A stretch of 40,147 bases of DNA from a virus. The position numbers and the translations under genes were made by a program. The stretch is from positions 1 to 40,147 of IMG/VR virus record IMGVR_UViG_3300036859_001049. One strand, given 5' to 3'. Shown here in pieces: positions 39,318 through 40,147 of the stretch (position 1 is the first letter of the stretch; each line of letters begins with the position of its first letter). A model generated the notes under the pieces. It was not told the origin of the DNA and did no database searches. It saw only the letters and a program-made list of their open reading frames with translations.

Positions 39318-39337
39318 GGGCCTGTAGGGGCAGGCCC
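39318..39337. other. Hairpin in the divergent gap
   Basis: GGGCCTG (39318-39324), loop TAGGGG, CAGGCCC (39331-39337): 7 perfect pairs between two divergent genes. Could be an operator or a leader hairpin. Confidence 0.35.
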
Positions 39338-39354
39338 TTCGGCATGCTCGGGCC

Positions 39355-39681
39355 GTGATCGAGTGGAAGCTGCCCTGCGAGCTCTGCGGCGAGCGCGACG
39401 TCGAGATCCACGCGGCCTGGCCGGCGGAGCGCCATCCGCTCGGCCATTCGCACGAGACGGTCGTGGTCCACTGGAATGGCGACCGATGCTATCCGCTCCG
39501 CCGGCGCGTCGAGGTGGCCGCGGCCGCGCCTGATGACCCGAGGCGCGCAGCTCGCGCGGGGCTGCCAGGCGCGCTCGCTGCCGCGCGGCGGCGCCGCCTC
39601 GAGGCGGACGAGGAGCGCGAGGCGGGGGACGCCCGCCTCGCGCGCTCGGATCCTAGGGGGCCGTCACCTCGGGCACGGTGA
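39355..39681 (+). CDS. Small hypothetical protein with Cys pair
   Basis: 108 residues, GTG 39355. WKLPCELCGERDVEIHAAWP and a later HWNGDRCYPLRRR; then Ala/Arg-rich helix of doubtful coding quality. Overlaps the convergent gene by 29 bp at its end and carries a 12-bp hairpin in its last part, so the functional product may be shorter. Unknown. Confidence 0.45.
   Translation: MIEWKLPCELCGERDVEIHAAWPAERHPLGHSHETVVVHWNGDRCYPLRRRVEVAAAAPDDPRRAARAGLPGALAAARRRRLEADEEREAGDARLARSDPRGPSPRAR
39615..39643. terminator. Strong hairpin between convergent genes
   Basis: GCGCGAGGCGGG (39615-39626), loop of 5, CCCGCCTCGCGC (39632-39643): 12 perfect pairs. It lies 9 bp past the stop of the minus-strand gene at 39653 and likely ends that transcript. 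No T run. Confidence 0.5.
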
Positions 39682-40147
39682 CCTCGATCGTCGTGACGCT
39701 GCCCGGGGCGCTCTCGATCGAGACGACGTACGCGCCGGGCTCGAAGATGCCGGCGTAGTTCCCGATGCGGTCCGGGTCCGGGTGGCCGTTGCCAATGTCG
39801 TGCGGCCGCCGGTAGACGCGCCAGGCGCGATCGCTCCCGCCGGTGATGCTCCACTTCGGGTACGTCGGGCAGCCGCCCTCCGAGTCGAACAGACGCCGGC
39901 TGGTCATCCAGAACCCGGGCTCGCCCTGCAGGTCGGGATGCAGAACGATCTCCCGCGCGCAGACGTTCGGCGGCGCCGTCGCCTTCGGCGCCGGCTCGTC
40001 GATCCGGACGGCCGAGGCGCTGGCGGGCGAGAGCGCGTGCACGTCGGCACAGGCGAAGCCGAGAGCGACCGCGGCCGCGATCACCAGGGCGGGGGCAGGC
40101 TGGGGGCAGCCGAAGCGGCGGCGCTCGCGGCCGGCGGAATGGGGCAT
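39653..40147 (-). CDS. Exported protein at the right edge
   Basis: 164 residues, ATG at 40147, the last base of the window, so an earlier start cannot be excluded. Residues 19-36 are hydrophobic (PALVIAAAVALGFACA), a signal peptide or weak lipobox at GFAC. The mature part has three Cys and ends in a beta module (IFEPGAYVVSIESAPGSVTT). Not recognised. Either a lysogenic-conversion gene or the first host gene beyond the phage. Confidence 0.6.
   Translation of the reverse strand: MPHSAGRERRRFGCPQPAPALVIAAAVALGFACADVHALSPASASAVRIDEPAPKATAPPNVCAREIVLHPDLQGEPGFWMTSRRLFDSEGGCPTYPKWSITGGSDRAWRVYRRPHDIGNGHPDPDRIGNYAGIFEPGAYVVSIESAPGSVTTIEVTVPEVTAP

Overview
The window reads as a nearly complete temperate tailed phage (siphovirus, HK97/lambda-like gene order), most likely an integrated prophage. 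It starts exactly at the stop codon of a tyrosine integrase and ends exactly at the start codon of an exported protein gene, so no host flank or attachment site is visible. The DNA is strongly GC-rich, with very high third-position GC in the real genes. Three lipoproteins and a signal-peptide protein in the lysis region suggest a Gram-negative host of a high-GC lineage. The genus cannot be told from the sequence.

Layout. 1-4136: integrase (minus), a membrane-anchored protein, a GAF-like/Fis-type regulator (minus), a 29-residue peptide gene with a hidden ribosome site, and two overlapping genes for membrane proteins. 4160-4850: immunity switch, with a minus-strand HTH repressor facing a Cro-like gene behind a near-consensus promoter. 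4847-16597: early region of mostly small genes joined by ATGA/GTGA/TGATG overlaps. It includes many small cysteine-pair (zinc-ribbon-like) proteins, a ParB-like protein, a Dam-type DNA methylase, two-domain HNH nuclease, an ASCH protein, a replication initiator and a RusA resolvase. 16697-19776: lysis cassette (transglycosylase, three lipoproteins, an exported protein, two small membrane proteins). 19745-28685: packaging and head (HNH, small and large terminase, glycosyltransferase, portal, protease, methyltransferase-like protein, capsid, connector). 28682-39060: tail (completion and terminator proteins, tube, chaperone with a -1 frameshift, tape measure, two large tip proteins). 39067-40147: three accessory genes.

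How it works together. The repressor/Cro pair decides between lysogeny and the early operon. Replication probably starts inside the initiator gene: five 17-bp iterons, a lower-GC segment and a hairpin lie in the linker between its winged-helix and DnaA-N-like domains. No helicase, polymerase or SSB is seen, so host machinery would be recruited. RusA, the HNH proteins and terminase prepare and package concatemers. The methylase and the glycosyltransferase/methyltransferase-like proteins may modify DNA or virions.

Most notable non-genic signals: the internal iteron origin (14458-14647); a predicted three-way-junction structure in the early operon (8085-8210); a GGGAAAC slip site at 31904 that joins the two tail chaperone frames; a hairpin that masks the ribosome site of the 29-residue peptide gene (2616-2632) followed by a terminator-like hairpin; a hairpin over the start codon of the transglycosylase gene (16673-16702); and a promoter that would give a near-leaderless Cro-like mRNA.
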